Shown: positions 35,249 to 46,628, numbered from the stretch's first letter. The stretch is 64,000 nucleotides of DNA from Pholiota molesta (GCA_014925825.1 JACGCK010000184.1:1-64000), one strand, 5' to 3'. Notes: generated from the sequence alone by a model not told the origin. Made by a program: numbers and translations.

Positions 35249-36129
35249 CTAGTTGGGTTGTGGTTTTGATGAGGACAGCAAGGAAGAGGCAGCCTTTTTA
35301 AGCTGTTTGAACAACTGCTTGATTGAGAGGGTGTGTTTCGATGGGGTGGGCACATTGAGTTGGTGAGGTGTCTGTGGAGAGGGTGATATTGATCTTCTAT
35401 TAGGGGATGGGAGTGGTGTTTTAGACTTTGGCATGGGTGGCATTGGTGGAAGTCCTAAGAAGTAGAGTGCAGCATCACTTGCATAGTAGTAGATATTGAT
35501 TTCTTCTTTTTCAGGATTGTGAGTGATTATTTCTTTCAGCTTGATTGGTTTGATGCTGATGTGCTGATCACAGTTGTCATTTTGGGGCATGCTGTGTGAT
35601 GGGACATGCTCATTGGTACTCATTAAGAATATCTTGGGCATTCTTGAATGATGTAGCAGTTTGCCACATGTTCTTAGAGTTTGGATATCCAACCCATTTG
35701 ACTTGATATTCCCATTTGTTGCCTTGTGATTGATGTAGTAAGATCTTCTCAATTTCATATTCTGCTTCTCCATTGATGATGTTTGGTCTGGGGTTGTAAT
35801 TGTATTTTCAATATGTATTGTTTTAAATATAGGGTTTCAGAAGAATGGCATGGAAGTTGTTGTGTAATTTTCATCCAGGATTGAGTTTGAGCTTGTATGT
35901 CAATTGATTTGGATAGACCTTAAGGATTTTGCATGGTCCAATCCATAGGTGTTTCAGTTTCTTGTTGTCCATCATTTTCAAGTTCTTTGTGATAACCATA
36001 CAAGGTCTCCTTCTTTGAATGGTTTGAAGCTGTCTTGCTTCTTTCATTTGGCCATCTTTGCACGTGCAAATTTATGTGCTACTAGGGCTTCATTTCTGTC
36101 TTGTTCTAGTTTCTTGTGTCATTCTTTTA
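35249..36129 (-). pseudogene. Second gypsy (minus strand): integrase tail and chromodomain
   Basis: Read right to left it encodes KKLEQDRNEALVAHKFARAK, FKPFKEGDLVWLS and then the chromodomain with EYEIEKILLHQSQGNKWEYQ and VKWVGYPNSKNMWQ, followed by a Ser/Pro-rich tail to 35249 (PMPPMPKSKTPLPSPNRR). TGA stops at 36121-36119 and 36046-36044 lie where the related plus-strand element has Arg or Arg-like sites. The upstream part continues at 38914, beyond the Rep-C insertion. Confidence 0.8.
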
Positions 36130-38913
36130 CTTGTGTTGCGGGCCATTGCTTCGCATGGCAATACGAGTCTTTACACAAATTAAACTTAACAGTTTTGTAT
36201 GTAAAGACTTGTATTGCCATGCGAAGCATAGCCTATAAATACAATTACTAAAATATATAAATATTGCTCAACCTACTAATACAACCTAAAATACATAAAT
36301 TGTAACTATATTATTATTTTATTCAGATTTTACTTTCTGTATATACAATATGCCATATGCTTGCCATCTGAATCTTTTAAGCCATTTGGTATCTGATAGA
36401 AGATCAATAGTTTTTTCTTTCTTACATTAAGCCACCAAGTGGAAATGATGCAAAGGGTGCTTGATATGGATATGACAATCCAATCCTAAATCACCTGGTA
36501 CCCTAACCCAACCCAATGATTCATTATTCCACAAAGGATGTTCCTTGTTGACTTTGTACCACAATGAAGAAGAAGATCCTTGGATGTACAAGTCACCAGG
36601 ATAGCTGAGACGCAAAGGAGGATAATGGTTATACACATACAGAATGCGGAAAGAGATTCTGTCAAGCTGCATATGTTTGACCTTGAACCATTTGAATGGT
36701 ATCATACTGGTGGAGAGGAAGGAAGATAATTATCAGCCCATCAGATTGATTAATCAATCCCAAAAGAAGCCTATTACATTAGCAATGTAAATGCACTGCT
36801 TACAAACCTATGCCATATCACTAAATCAATGATAGGATCATTGAAATCATGTACACGCTATATTTAGCATTTCTGCTGAGCACACATGTGTTGGTTGAAT
36901 GCCCAGAATTAGTGCTTGGAAGTCTGGTCTCAAGACTGGAAAAAGACTGAGACTGGATCGGAACTGAACCGGAATTGACCGGAAAATTGATGGACCAGAA
37001 AAGACCAAGACCGCGGTCCGGTCCACGGTCCAACAGGTTTAAAGAACAGATGGACCGATCAAAAACCGGTCTGGACCGGTCCCAACTGGTCTTTGGCCGT
37101 GAGAATTTGTAGGCTAGTAGAACGTTAAAATTGCTTTCGAACGATGCTAAAATCATATTTTTAGCATGAGAATTGACAAAGTTATTAATAGTTTTGTTTG
37201 AGTAATTACTTTGGGCATCTAAAAACGCTTTTAGCCGCAGTGCAAACGTTAATGGGTCGTACCTTTCGCAAACTTAAACATAGATAGAAGACGTATAGAT
37301 CTACAGGATGCATTTTATACCTTAATATTTGAAAAACATTTGGTTGAGCTATAGCAATATCAATGTTTTCTACTCTTTTTGACTACTTCAAAGACACATT
37401 TGCCTATGCTTCGTTCAGTATAGACATCGCCCTTTCGAAAATTGGGATACAGTTAAATATTAAAATTACCCTTTTAACAAACATAGAATCATAATATATG
37501 GTAAAGAATTGACTGAGATATCACAAAATGCGCTCAACCACTGCATTAGTTAGTATTTTAATTGTTTCTCACTCAATTCGCCACCGATTTTCATATTCTT
37601 TCAAGCACTACATACTACATAGAGTATTCTACCTAACTATTACCAGTCTGGACCGGTCTCTGACCGGTTGAGACCGGTTTGGACCGTAACCGGTCTTAAC
37701 CGGTCTTTGAACCGATTGAGACTGCAAAAGACCAGTTCAAGTCAGTCCAGTCCGGTTTTTTGCAGTCTTCAAAAACTGAAAGACCGGTCTTGGTCTCAGT
37801 CTTGCCAAAGATGGGCAAAAGACCAGACTGGACTGGACTTTCAAGCACTACCCAGAATAAGCCACAGCTTGCTCCCATTTTACTTGTGGTTTGATGTATA
37901 GTTGGATGTTTCTATCGTCAAAAAGCAGAAATGTAGTATTGAATCATACCTTTCTAACTAGCCCAAGATCATAACTTTCGCCCGAGAATCGACTGAGTAA
38001 TGATTAAATCTGATTTGAGACCCTAAAATAGATATATTTCAAGACATGTCTCAGAATAATGACATACAGGCATACCAAAATGCCGTTAGGACGCCTTTTC
38101 CAACACCCTGTACGTCATAATGTAAGACAATCAAAACCTGTAGGCATATTCAGCACCTAGGTCCTACATGTCTTTATTTAAACCCTTTTACTTACTCAAA
38201 ATGAGTAGGACAGATAGAATTAATTATAGTCAGGTCAATTCTTATCCAAATTTACAATTAATTTTTTTGTTAAAAAGGTGTATATAAAGGTACTATAATA
38301 CTGCAAAATTACGAAAGTGCCCTGTTATTATTCATTGAAAAGCGCCCAAAACAGTTTTCAAGTGCCCAAAATGAGGATGAAAAGTGCATTTGCTAATAAC
38401 TTGGGCAAAACACATCCTAAAATTAAGATCTTGGGCTGGTTAGAAAGTTAAATTTAGCTGCTTCAATGCTGTTAAGTTTCATGAGCAATGACCTTTCCAG
38501 ACTGGTTCAACTTGGTTGTTCTTTGGTCTCTCTAATTTTAAAATAATGATGGACTAAAGTCCGGTCCACATTATAAGTCTCTTTCAGTCTTCAATATGGC
38601 TGCAATTTGCATGGGTTATATAATGCAGTTGATCTGATCAAATCAAAGTGGGCTGTGTGTGATGGAGCCTTAGACAAATATAGGCAATCCATGATGGCTG
38701 CAAATTACAAGGCTTATATAATGCACGTTGATCTGATCAAATCTATTTGAGTAACATATCAATGATGGCAAATATCAGGCTATTTAAAGCACTGTGGAGA
38801 TAAAAATAACACGTGATGAATTGTGTGATTGATGGCATCAGTGATGGGGATGACAGCGCGTACATTTTTTTTGCTCGGTGAAAAGAACTCACTTTACTGC
38901 ATAAAGACTCGTA
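36130..38913 (+). mobile_element. Rep-C, copy 3 (inside the second gypsy; holds hAT-like element 2c)
   Basis: Runs from CTTGTGTTGCGGG to AGACTCGTA, interrupting the minus-strand gypsy pol between TYPLPYQYMKFPS and VKE. It matches copy 1 (11840-14598) throughout, apart from an independent hAT insertion. The 93-bp hairpin is at 36141-36233, and the 92-codon minus-strand frame is at 36427-36705. Confidence 0.8.
36910..37850 (-). mobile_element. hAT-like non-autonomous element, family 2, copy 2c with 8-bp TSD
   Basis: A 941 bp element in the opposite orientation to copies 2a and 2b. The target duplication CCCAGAAT lies at 36902-36909 and 37851-37858. In copy 2a the duplication at the same Rep-C site is CCAGAATA, shifted by one base, so this is an independent insertion into almost the same position. 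Confidence 0.93.
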
Positions 38914-39555
38914 ACTGATGGGAATTTCATATATTGATAAGGAAGAGGGTATGTTTTTGGTGTTGATCTGTACATGAGTTTGAATGGGGTGTGTTTTCTG
39001 TCTGTGTGTCTTTGATTGTTGTGTGTAACTTTGACAAGTTTGATGTTGTTGAGCCATGTTTCTGAGTTATTGGAGCAGTAAATTGATAGATATGCTTTGA
39101 TTTCTTGGTTATATTATTCTGTTGTTCCATCACTTTGTGGGTGATAAGCTGTCGATAGGAAAGAATCCATTCCCAATGTCTTCTTCAGGAGTTCTCTAAA
39201 CACTCTTGCTGAAAATTGGGGTCCTCTGTCTGATGTGATTGAATCTGGGCATCCAAATATTGAGTAGAGATTGTCCAATAGGAGTTGTGCAGTGGTTTCC
39301 TCATCGATGTTTTTGGAGCAAGGGATGATAATTACCCCGTTTGTATGGCAATAGTCCACTATTAATAAAATTGAGTTGAATCTTTGGATTGGTGGGAGGT
39401 TGGTTAAGAAATCCATGGAGCAATTAGCAAATGGTCTTGTGTCAACTGCTTTTGGAGTTGGTTGGAATGCAGGGTTTGCAGGATGTCTATTGATTTTAAA
39501 TTGCTGACATACAGCCTTGTCTGTTAATATTCTACATGAAATCATGTTAATTAGC
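38914..39555 (-). pseudogene. Second gypsy (minus strand): integrase core
   Basis: The minus-strand frame 39545-39114 encodes VCQQFKINRHPANP, NCSMDFLTNLPPI, TSDRGPQFSARVF and TAYHPQSDGTTE, i.e. the D-D-E integrase core, and then meets a TAA where Gln is usual. It continues as YNQEIKAYLSIYCSNNSE to the Rep-C break. The upstream side is cut by Rep-D copy 3. Confidence 0.85.
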
Positions 39556-41651
39556 GATATAAAAATATTGCATCCAGCTTCCTAACTGACAAGCACAGCC
39601 ACTCCACCAAGCTGAGTTTGAAGACATTCCAGTTTTGGCAGCTGGTCTATGCTGGTCACTGGGGGTGGTGATGGTGATCACTGGAGGCTGTGCACTTGCT
39701 CACCATGCTCAACAGTGCCCAGCACTCCTCGTCGCTGTTGTCAGGGTCATCCCAAAGTGGAAATACCAAAAATAACATTTTTCCACTATTGGTGGGATTG
39801 CAGCTGGGCAGCTGGTCTGCTCTGTTTGGGGCCCTTTAGGACTATCTTGTAGTGATAGATGCGGATTTCGATTCTGAATACAACCGTAAAAAATTCATAT
39901 TAATAGCTGCAGCGGTTGATGTGCTAGATGCAAATTACTGATGGCGTAAAATTAGCACCCACAAAGAATATTGTTTTCCTCTGCAACCACGGGGCCGTTT
40001 TGCATGATTTTAAGTGGTATCTAGAGGTATTAAATGTGCGCTTTGAACGCGTTTATGATCGTAGTTTTACGTTCCTTCCTTGCTCCGTAAAACGGTTTGC
40101 ACAAAATTACGCTCACACTGCTTTAGCGCCAGCCACACATTGAATATCTGCACGCATATTATATCATAAAATAGGTTAATACTACACCATTTCAATGGTA
40201 TTCTTTGCGTTTGTATTGAAACATTCTACACAACATTATTTATGAAATGGTTGTTTATATATAGCATGGGAACCACACATTGCCTCAGTGAGTGCTTAGG
40301 TGGGTTGCCATCTTCTGAATAATGCATCGACTTTAGAGATCAGACCCTGGGAAGGTACTGAACCAGATGCTGGGCTGGCATGGATATTGGCTGGCTGGCA
40401 GGCATGATTCTATATCTAGTATTTGGGCCAAGCACATGTCTGTTGGCTGCATGGCCGGTATATGCACCTGGGTTGGCTCGCTCAATATTGGGCGCTTAGG
40501 CGCCATAATATACAGAAAGATTCAGAATTTTACACTGATTTCGAATCTAAAATTTTCATATTAATAGCTGCACTCGTTAGGGCGCTAGAAGCAAATTACT
40601 GATGGTGCTTAAAATGCACCCACAAAAGATGGCTTGCTTCTCATAAACCGGTGCTCCGTTTTGCATAATCTAAATTGGGGTGTATAGATATAAAAAAGAG
40701 CTTTCCAACGCGATACTGATCGTAGTTCTCCGTCCGTTGCCTGGCACATAAAATGGCCCGCACTATTTTGCACTCCAACATTAATAGCATGCGCTACACA
40801 TTGAATATGAATATGCTACTTCCCCATAAAATAGCTGGCTACAAGCTCTTTCGAACGCGTGTCTCTACACCGTTATTGAGTAACATCCCATAGCTCCAGA
40901 AAAGAATTGATCATGCATTAAATGACACGGGGACTGCATACCACGCCGGCACGTACTTAGGCGCGTTGGAATCGCCTGATTTTACTGTATTTAATGACAC
41001 CTTTATTATGGAATTTGGAGGCTGGCAAGGTAGTGAACCAGACATGGGGCTGGCATGAATATTGCCTTCCTGGATGGAATGGTACTATTTTTAGGCCTGC
41101 CATGCTCGGCATAACCAATTCGGGCATAGAATAGTGGCACCCTCCCCCTTCCCCCCATATTAAACATTCGATTCCTCCCTCAATTCTTATCCAATCCTTT
41201 TGTTCTTTTCTGTATTATTTGATATAAATACGGTACTATATGCCTACGCCATTGACGCATTATTGTACTGCATGCAGCATGTGTTATCATATTGCTCTTT
41301 TTTCAGTATTACATTGGAGCTTTTCACTGCATTTGGGATGCTTATTAGCATATATAAAGCAGTGAATAGGTAGAGATACATATTTAACACATTTTCTGGT
41401 AGCTTAGCACCAATATAAATGCTGACCTACAGGGTTACACACATAAAAGATGGATTGGAATACTTTCTTCTTGATATACTCATATCTCAGCCAATATTGT
41501 CACTATGGACAGACCCAAGCATGCATTAAAACAACAACAAGGCATATTAAATATTGACCTATACAGTATTCTGACCAATTACTCTAGGGATCACACCAGA
41601 ATGATTAAATACAATAAACCCTGAACAATATTGCCCTGTGAATGTAGTTAT
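39556..41651 (+). repeat. Rep-D, copy 3 (uninterrupted)
   Basis: The most complete copy, about 2.1 kb, from ATATAAAAATATTGCATCCA to GTGAATGTAGTTAT. It lies inside the second gypsy, separating its integrase from its RNase H. No terminal inverted repeat, no clear target duplication and no transposase frame are seen. Homology to copies 1 and 2 is very high, so the family spread recently. It serves as the empty-site reference for the hAT-1b, LINE and Rep-C insertions. Confidence 0.75.
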
Positions 41652-41830
41652 GCGTTCTAAAATTACATGACTTTCAAGGAGTACTCAGTATATGCGTGTG
41701 GTGTGTTGTCCTCCTTGGATGAAGTGTTGCCATTTTTCAAGTGAGCAAATTATGGCAAGTAGTTCTTGGTCATAGACTTCATAATTTTGTTTGGTTTCAG
41801 AAGGGCAACTAGATTTTTGCATGGATTAGC
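41652..41830 (-). pseudogene. Second gypsy (minus strand): RNase H fragment
   Basis: The minus strand reads NYEVYDQELLAIICSLEKW then FIQGGQHTTRIY, matching the RNase H of the plus-strand chromovirus (YEIYDRELLAMI, LIQGGWHTTTIY). Together with 38914-39555 and 35249-36129 it makes one minus-strand pol split by Rep-D and Rep-C. Confidence 0.75.
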
Positions 41831-41889
41831 GCAAGATTAGCATGGCTAGCATGTAGCTAGCATCACATGTGAGTCACATGCATGCTAGC

Positions 41890-42619
41890 TAAGGCTGGAC
41901 ATGAGTGCGAGTCTTTCATGAGTACTCGCAAGTAAACTCGTGAGAATACTCATGAGTAATATACTTGCGAGTGCGAGTTACTTGTGCCTGCGAGTCGAGT
42001 GCAAGTATTGGATTGGGAGAACACAAGTACTCACCACAAGTACTTGTGTCCCTATAAATATCTAATAAAATATTTTTAGCGTTGTAGGGCACTAAAAACC
42101 CTTTTGAACAATAGCAAAATCATATTTTTAGCATGGAAAATGGCGGAGATATTTATAGTTTAGTATCAGCTCATTGCATTGAGTGCTTAAAAACGCTTTT
42201 GCCCATATTTCAACCATTATGGATTTGTACCTTTTACAAACTTGCACATAATTAGATGACATACATATCTACAAAACGCATTTTGCATCTTATTAATTGA
42301 ACAAGATCTGATTGAGCTATAATTAAATCAATGGTTTCTTATTTACTGACATTCTCAGTCTCTCTGAATGCAGAAAAATGTAAATAGTTATGAGTACTTG
42401 TAAGTATACTCACGAGTACTTGTAAATACTTGTGTATGGCAAAACCCTAACCCTAAAACCCTAAAACTCACAAGTACTTGTGAGTATGCAAGTACTTGAC
42501 TTGCAAGTACAAGTACTCGCAGGCAAATACTTGTGCAAGTGCAAGTATTGATTTTCTGGTCCAAAATACTTGCAAGTGTGAGTGTGAGTAACTCGTGAGT
42601 GCACTCGTGTCCAGCCTTA
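41890..42619 (+). mobile_element. hAT-like non-autonomous element, family 3 (730 bp) with 8-bp TSD
   Basis: Ends are TAAGGCTGGACATGAGTGC and the complement GCACTCGTGTCCAGCCTTA. The target duplication ATGCTAGC lies at 41882-41889 and 42620-42627. Subterminal regions carry many AGTACTTGC/GCGAGT words. The central part (about 42060-42340) is related to the cores of families 1 and 2. A short AACCCTAACCCTAAAACCC tract lies at about 42443. No transposase. Confidence 0.93.
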
Positions 42620-42627
42620 ATGCTAGC

Positions 42628-43288
42628 CCACACTAGCCCACACTAGGAAACACTATTTGCCCAATTCCTGTCGCTGTGTGGCCTCAAGAGTTGGTTCAAC
42701 AGTACTAGGTGTATTGTAGATATACTGGCCTTGCAAAAATATCACTTGCCAAATTTCTTTGGGCCAAGAGAGTCAGAAAATGGATTATCTAGTAACTTAT
42801 GGACTTTAAATGCTCATTATCTCTCCTAAAACACTTCTGCATTATTATTTCTCTTAGGATTCAGTCCAATAGATAATATGCTCTCCAAATATATCTTTTG
42901 TTTAGACATTTAGTTCATGTAGCGGGTGCACAGACCAGAAATAGTGCTAAGACAAATCTGTCACATGTTACATTATTTCTGTGACACATAATTATTCGCA
43001 ATGCAGCCACCAGATTTTACATTGTCCAAGACAGCCAAATAAATCCATGGAAAAATGTAGGTATTAAATTATTATCTATCTGTTAGATTTTGTGTCTCAT
43101 AGGTCAAGACGTTGCAAAGAATAAAATGCTTGTTGGGCTGTCTGGCATACTCAGAAGGTTTAAGCAAACAAAGATAAATACTGTACCATTTCGATCAATT
43201 TGGCCAACACATAATTGACCTAAAAATAAATAAATTCTCAAAAAATCAGATAAATCGAGAAAAATTAAATCTGAGGTCAAAAAAAAAG
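42628..43288. other. AT-rich stretch without recognisable features
   Basis: Begins with CTAGCCCACACTAGCCCACACTAGG. No reading frame of note and no copy of the repeats listed here is visible. Confidence 0.4.
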
Positions 43289-44152
43289 GTGGGACATGGG
43301 ACGACCGAATTGATTAAAATGGTACAGTACTCTTATGAAGCAGCTGCTCTGGATGGGAATGAATGGAATGAGCATTTGTCAACGGTGATACAAGCTGTGT
43401 ATAAGATGTCCTCTCACCTATGCGACCTCAAAGATGCAATTATCACCTTTGTGCAGGGTGCATGGAAGACATTTGTCAAACAATTCTCCAAGGAATTCAG
43501 AGATGGTGGTGATATTGACAAGCTAACACAGGAAGAACGAGACAGCCTCTTCTTTTCGTCAACAAATGATGCAAACGAGGGTGGTGACTCTTGGGTCATG
43601 GTGTGGAGACACGAAGAAATGGCCAGCACAGACATTACACAAGTTCAATGCATCCTTTACATCATCCAAAAACAAAACTGAGGACTTCATATTATAAAAA
43701 CTTACTGAAGAGACTGACCATCTATACCTCAAGTCAGTTGCAACTTGCAAGGGCTCATGACACAAGTGGGGTGCAAAAGGTCATGAAAGCAAAGCAGATC
43801 AAGGCAGACAAGTAGAAAGTGGCTGTAAATGTGAGGAAGTTGGGAAGGAGATAGGCTGACAAGACACAAACAAGACAGGAAGGATGGAAAAGCAGCAGCA
43901 ATAATGGAAACTTCTAAAAAGCATGTTCTAGAGGATGCCGAGATCAATAAGCTCCTCATAAAAGAATTGGACTGGCAGCTCGACTTCCATCATGTAGAAG
44001 AAAAGAAGCTCCCAGTTCCCATGGCTGTCAAGTTGTGTCAACAGAGTCACCGCAGACTTTGTGCCATTGAAGATGCACATGCAAACCAGGCCAGCTCGTA
44101 TTTTACAGTTGAAAAAGGCAGTGTTGAGGTTCCATTTAAGAAACCAAAGTGA
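43289..44152 (+). pseudogene. Degenerate gene of unknown, probably transposon-associated, family
   Basis: The open piece 43289-43681 (130 codons) includes AWKTFVKQFSKEFRDGGDID and DSLFFSSTNDANEGG. The text goes on across stops (about 43740-43830, ARAHDTSGVQKVMKAKQ) into an open piece at 43904-44152 (LIKELDWQLDFHHVEEKKLP). The combination of (F/L)S(S/T)TND.NEG and a late LxWQLxxHR-like segment recalls uncharacterised multi-copy proteins of mushroom genomes, but this is memory, not proof. Frameshifts and stops indicate decay. No function can be given. Confidence 0.4.
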
Positions 44153-44479
44153 TCAACATGAACTGACAGAGGAGGGAGGGTCAGAGCAGGTCTTTGAGCA
44201 ATCTCAGATAAGCAAAGAGGAGATCTATGAGTCAGATTATCACGATGATGAGGCTTAAATTATTCTTTTCTTTCATAGCTTTTACAATACCAATATAATG
44301 TACTCAGAAATAATGGTATTTACTTGTCAAATGACTACATTCGAGCGCTAGATATGTTTTTGGCACTGATGAGAGCGAAACAAGATCGATGTGCGGTCCG
44401 TGCGGAAATTTGGTGGCTGTGTGATGAGTCATCCAATCAATCCATTTACAGACGTTGCCCCTCCCCATTGCTCATTGGC
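44153..44479. other. Tail of the degenerate gene and flank of the foldback element
   Basis: An acidic frame (EEGGSEQVFEQSQISKEEIY) ends at 44258 and may be the C-terminus of the preceding degenerate gene. Nothing else recognised up to the target duplication AGT at 44480-44482. Confidence 0.35.
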
Positions 44480-44871
44480 AGTCACAGGGCGCAGTACCAA
44501 ATAAATGTGTGATATTTATGTGGTACTTATGTAATGATTTATTTACATCACATTGCAGATATCTGACCTCAGTATATTCAGAAGATATTTGGTACAATTT
44601 AATACATAAAAATGGTCAATTTATCTGCTATATATGAGACAGTTTATTTGGTAGCAACATTGCAAATAAAATGACACCCTTTATTTGGAGAATATTTACA
44701 AGTTGAGCAGATTGATTATCTGATAACATATTTACGTGATGCAAACAAAGAACATTTGAATAAACTGAGCAATATTATTTGGTAGGAGTATCTAGATAAA
44801 TAAAGAGATATTATTTGGTAGTTATTTGGTAGTTATTTGGTAGGAATTATGTGGTATCAGTATTAAATTTG

Positions 44872-45353
44872 CTGGGCCAAAAACGGCAAATTGTGAATTT
44901 GCCACACCCAAACGGCAAATCTTGAATTTGCTGCGCCAGAATGGCAAATCTGGAATTTGCCGCGCCAGAATGGCAAATTGTGAATTTGCCGCGCAAAAAC
45001 GGCAAATCGTGAATTTGCCGCGCAAAAACGGCAAATCGTGAATTTGCCGCACCAGAATGGCAAATCTTGAATTTGCCTCGTCAAAGTGGCAAATCTGGAA
45101 TTTGCCGCACGAAAACGGCAAATTGTGAATTTGCCTCATTAAAATACATGGCAAATCTGGAATTTGCCGTGCCAAAATGGCAAATTCAAGATTTGCCATT
45201 CAAGATTTGCCATTTTCATGCAGCAAATTCTAGATTTGCTGCTTTGCCGAGCAAACTCAAAATTTGCCGTTCTGGTGAGGCAAATTCACGATTTGCCGTT
45301 TTCGTGCAGCAAATTCACAATTTGCCATTTTTGGCGCGGCAAATTCCAGCTTT
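44872..45353. repeat. 29-bp palindromic array (GGCAAAT...ATTTGCC)
   Basis: Unit GAATTTGCCGCGCAAAAACG plus GCAAATCGT, 29 bp, for example starting at 45011 and 45040. Each junction GGCAAATnnnnAATTTGCC is itself a short dyad, so the orientation is nearly symmetrical. Variants carry GCCAGAATGG in place of GCAAAAACGG. A shorter mirror part lies at 45918-46060. Confidence 0.85.
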
Positions 45354-45917
45354 CACTGCTGGGGATCAACAATTGTTTGAGGTGAAAAATGCATTCAAAA
45401 CTTGTGTAAGGTTGGTTAAAATTAACACCATACAAAATTATTAATTTTAAGAGCATTCTACTGAGCAAGAAACACAATAAGAATCAGATTGGAAGATAAA
45501 CTTTTGCCCAGATTCAGCATACAATAGAACTTAGCCCATTTTGATAGATTTCGGACGAATTCTTTGTTTTACAAAATGTGGTATTCTGCCAAAACTAAAT
45601 TTAGAGTTTTTCGCCATAAAGAATCTATTCTTAGGGCCAAAAAAATGAAATTATTCTAAATCTTACGAGCTATAAGATACAAACGGAAGTTAAACAATTG
45701 AACAGAAGTTGATAGTCCTGAAATGTATAAAAAAGCTAACATTATATCATATAAAAAATCCGGGCGAAAGTTTATCTTCCAATCCTATTCTTATTGTGTT
45801 TTTTGCTCAGTAGAATGTTCTTAAAATCAATCATTTTGTATGGTGTGAGTTTTAACCAACCCTACACAAGTTTTGAATGCATTTTTCACCTCGAACAATT
45901 GTTGATCCCCAGCAGTG
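45354..45917. mobile_element. Nested CACTA-like MITE with 3-bp TSD
   Basis: A 564 bp insertion in the palindromic array. The left end CACTGCTGGGGATCAACAAT mirrors the right end, and the inverted repeats extend about 150 bp (through a TAAACTTTCGCCC-like segment). The target duplication is TTT (45351-45353 and 45918-45920). CACTG ends with a 3-bp duplication point to the CACTA group. No coding capacity. Confidence 0.85.
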
Positions 45918-46628
45918 TTTGCCATTCTGGCGCGGCAAATTCAGGATTTGCCATTCGGGTGTGGCAAATTCATGATTTGCCATTCTGGCGCAGCAAATTC
46001 AAGATTTGCCGTTTGGGTGTGGCAAATTCACAATTTGCTGTTTTTGGCCCAGCAAATTTAATGCTGATACCACATAATTGCTACCAAATAACTACCAAAT
46101 AACTACCAAATAATATCTCTTTATTTATCTAGATACTCCTACCAAATAATATTGCTCGGTTTATTCAAATGTTCTTTGTTTGCATCATGTAAATATGTTA
46201 TTGAATAATCAATCTGCTCAACTTGTAAATATTCTCCAAATAAAGGGTGTCATTTTATTTGCAATGTTTCTACCAAATAAACTTTCTCATATATAGCAGA
46301 TAAATTGAACATTTTTATGTATTAAATTGTACCAAATATCTTCTGAATATATTGAGGTCAGATATCTGCAGTGTGATGTAAATAAATCATTAAATAAGCA
46401 CCAGATAAATACCACACATTTATTTGGTACCGCGTCCTGTGAGTCATTGCGGACTGTGGAAAAGCAGTCACAAGATCACTCAAAAATTCTGTCAAAATTC
46501 CGTCATATTCAGTTTATTATGCAAAAGGCTATAAGTTGAGAAGAAAGGGTATATCCTCTACAATAATTGGCATACAGAACGGCAAAGTGACAATGTAAAT
46601 AATATAGTGCTCAAGTTTGCCAAAAGCA

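Larger units (their letters stand above)
44483..46442. mobile_element. Foldback CACTA-like non-autonomous element with 3-bp TSD
   Basis: The left end CACAGGGCGCAGTACCAAAT mirrors the right end CACAGGACGCGGTACCAAAT (read on the minus strand). The inverted repeats are at least 390 bp on each side and include many TATTTGGTAG words. The flanking duplication is AGT (44480-44482 and 46443-46445). CAC ends and a 3-bp duplication fit the CACTA/CMC superfamily. The interior is an array of 29-bp palindromic units plus a second nested element. No transposase. It sits about 190 bp beyond the stop of the Hrp1-like gene. Confidence 0.8.
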
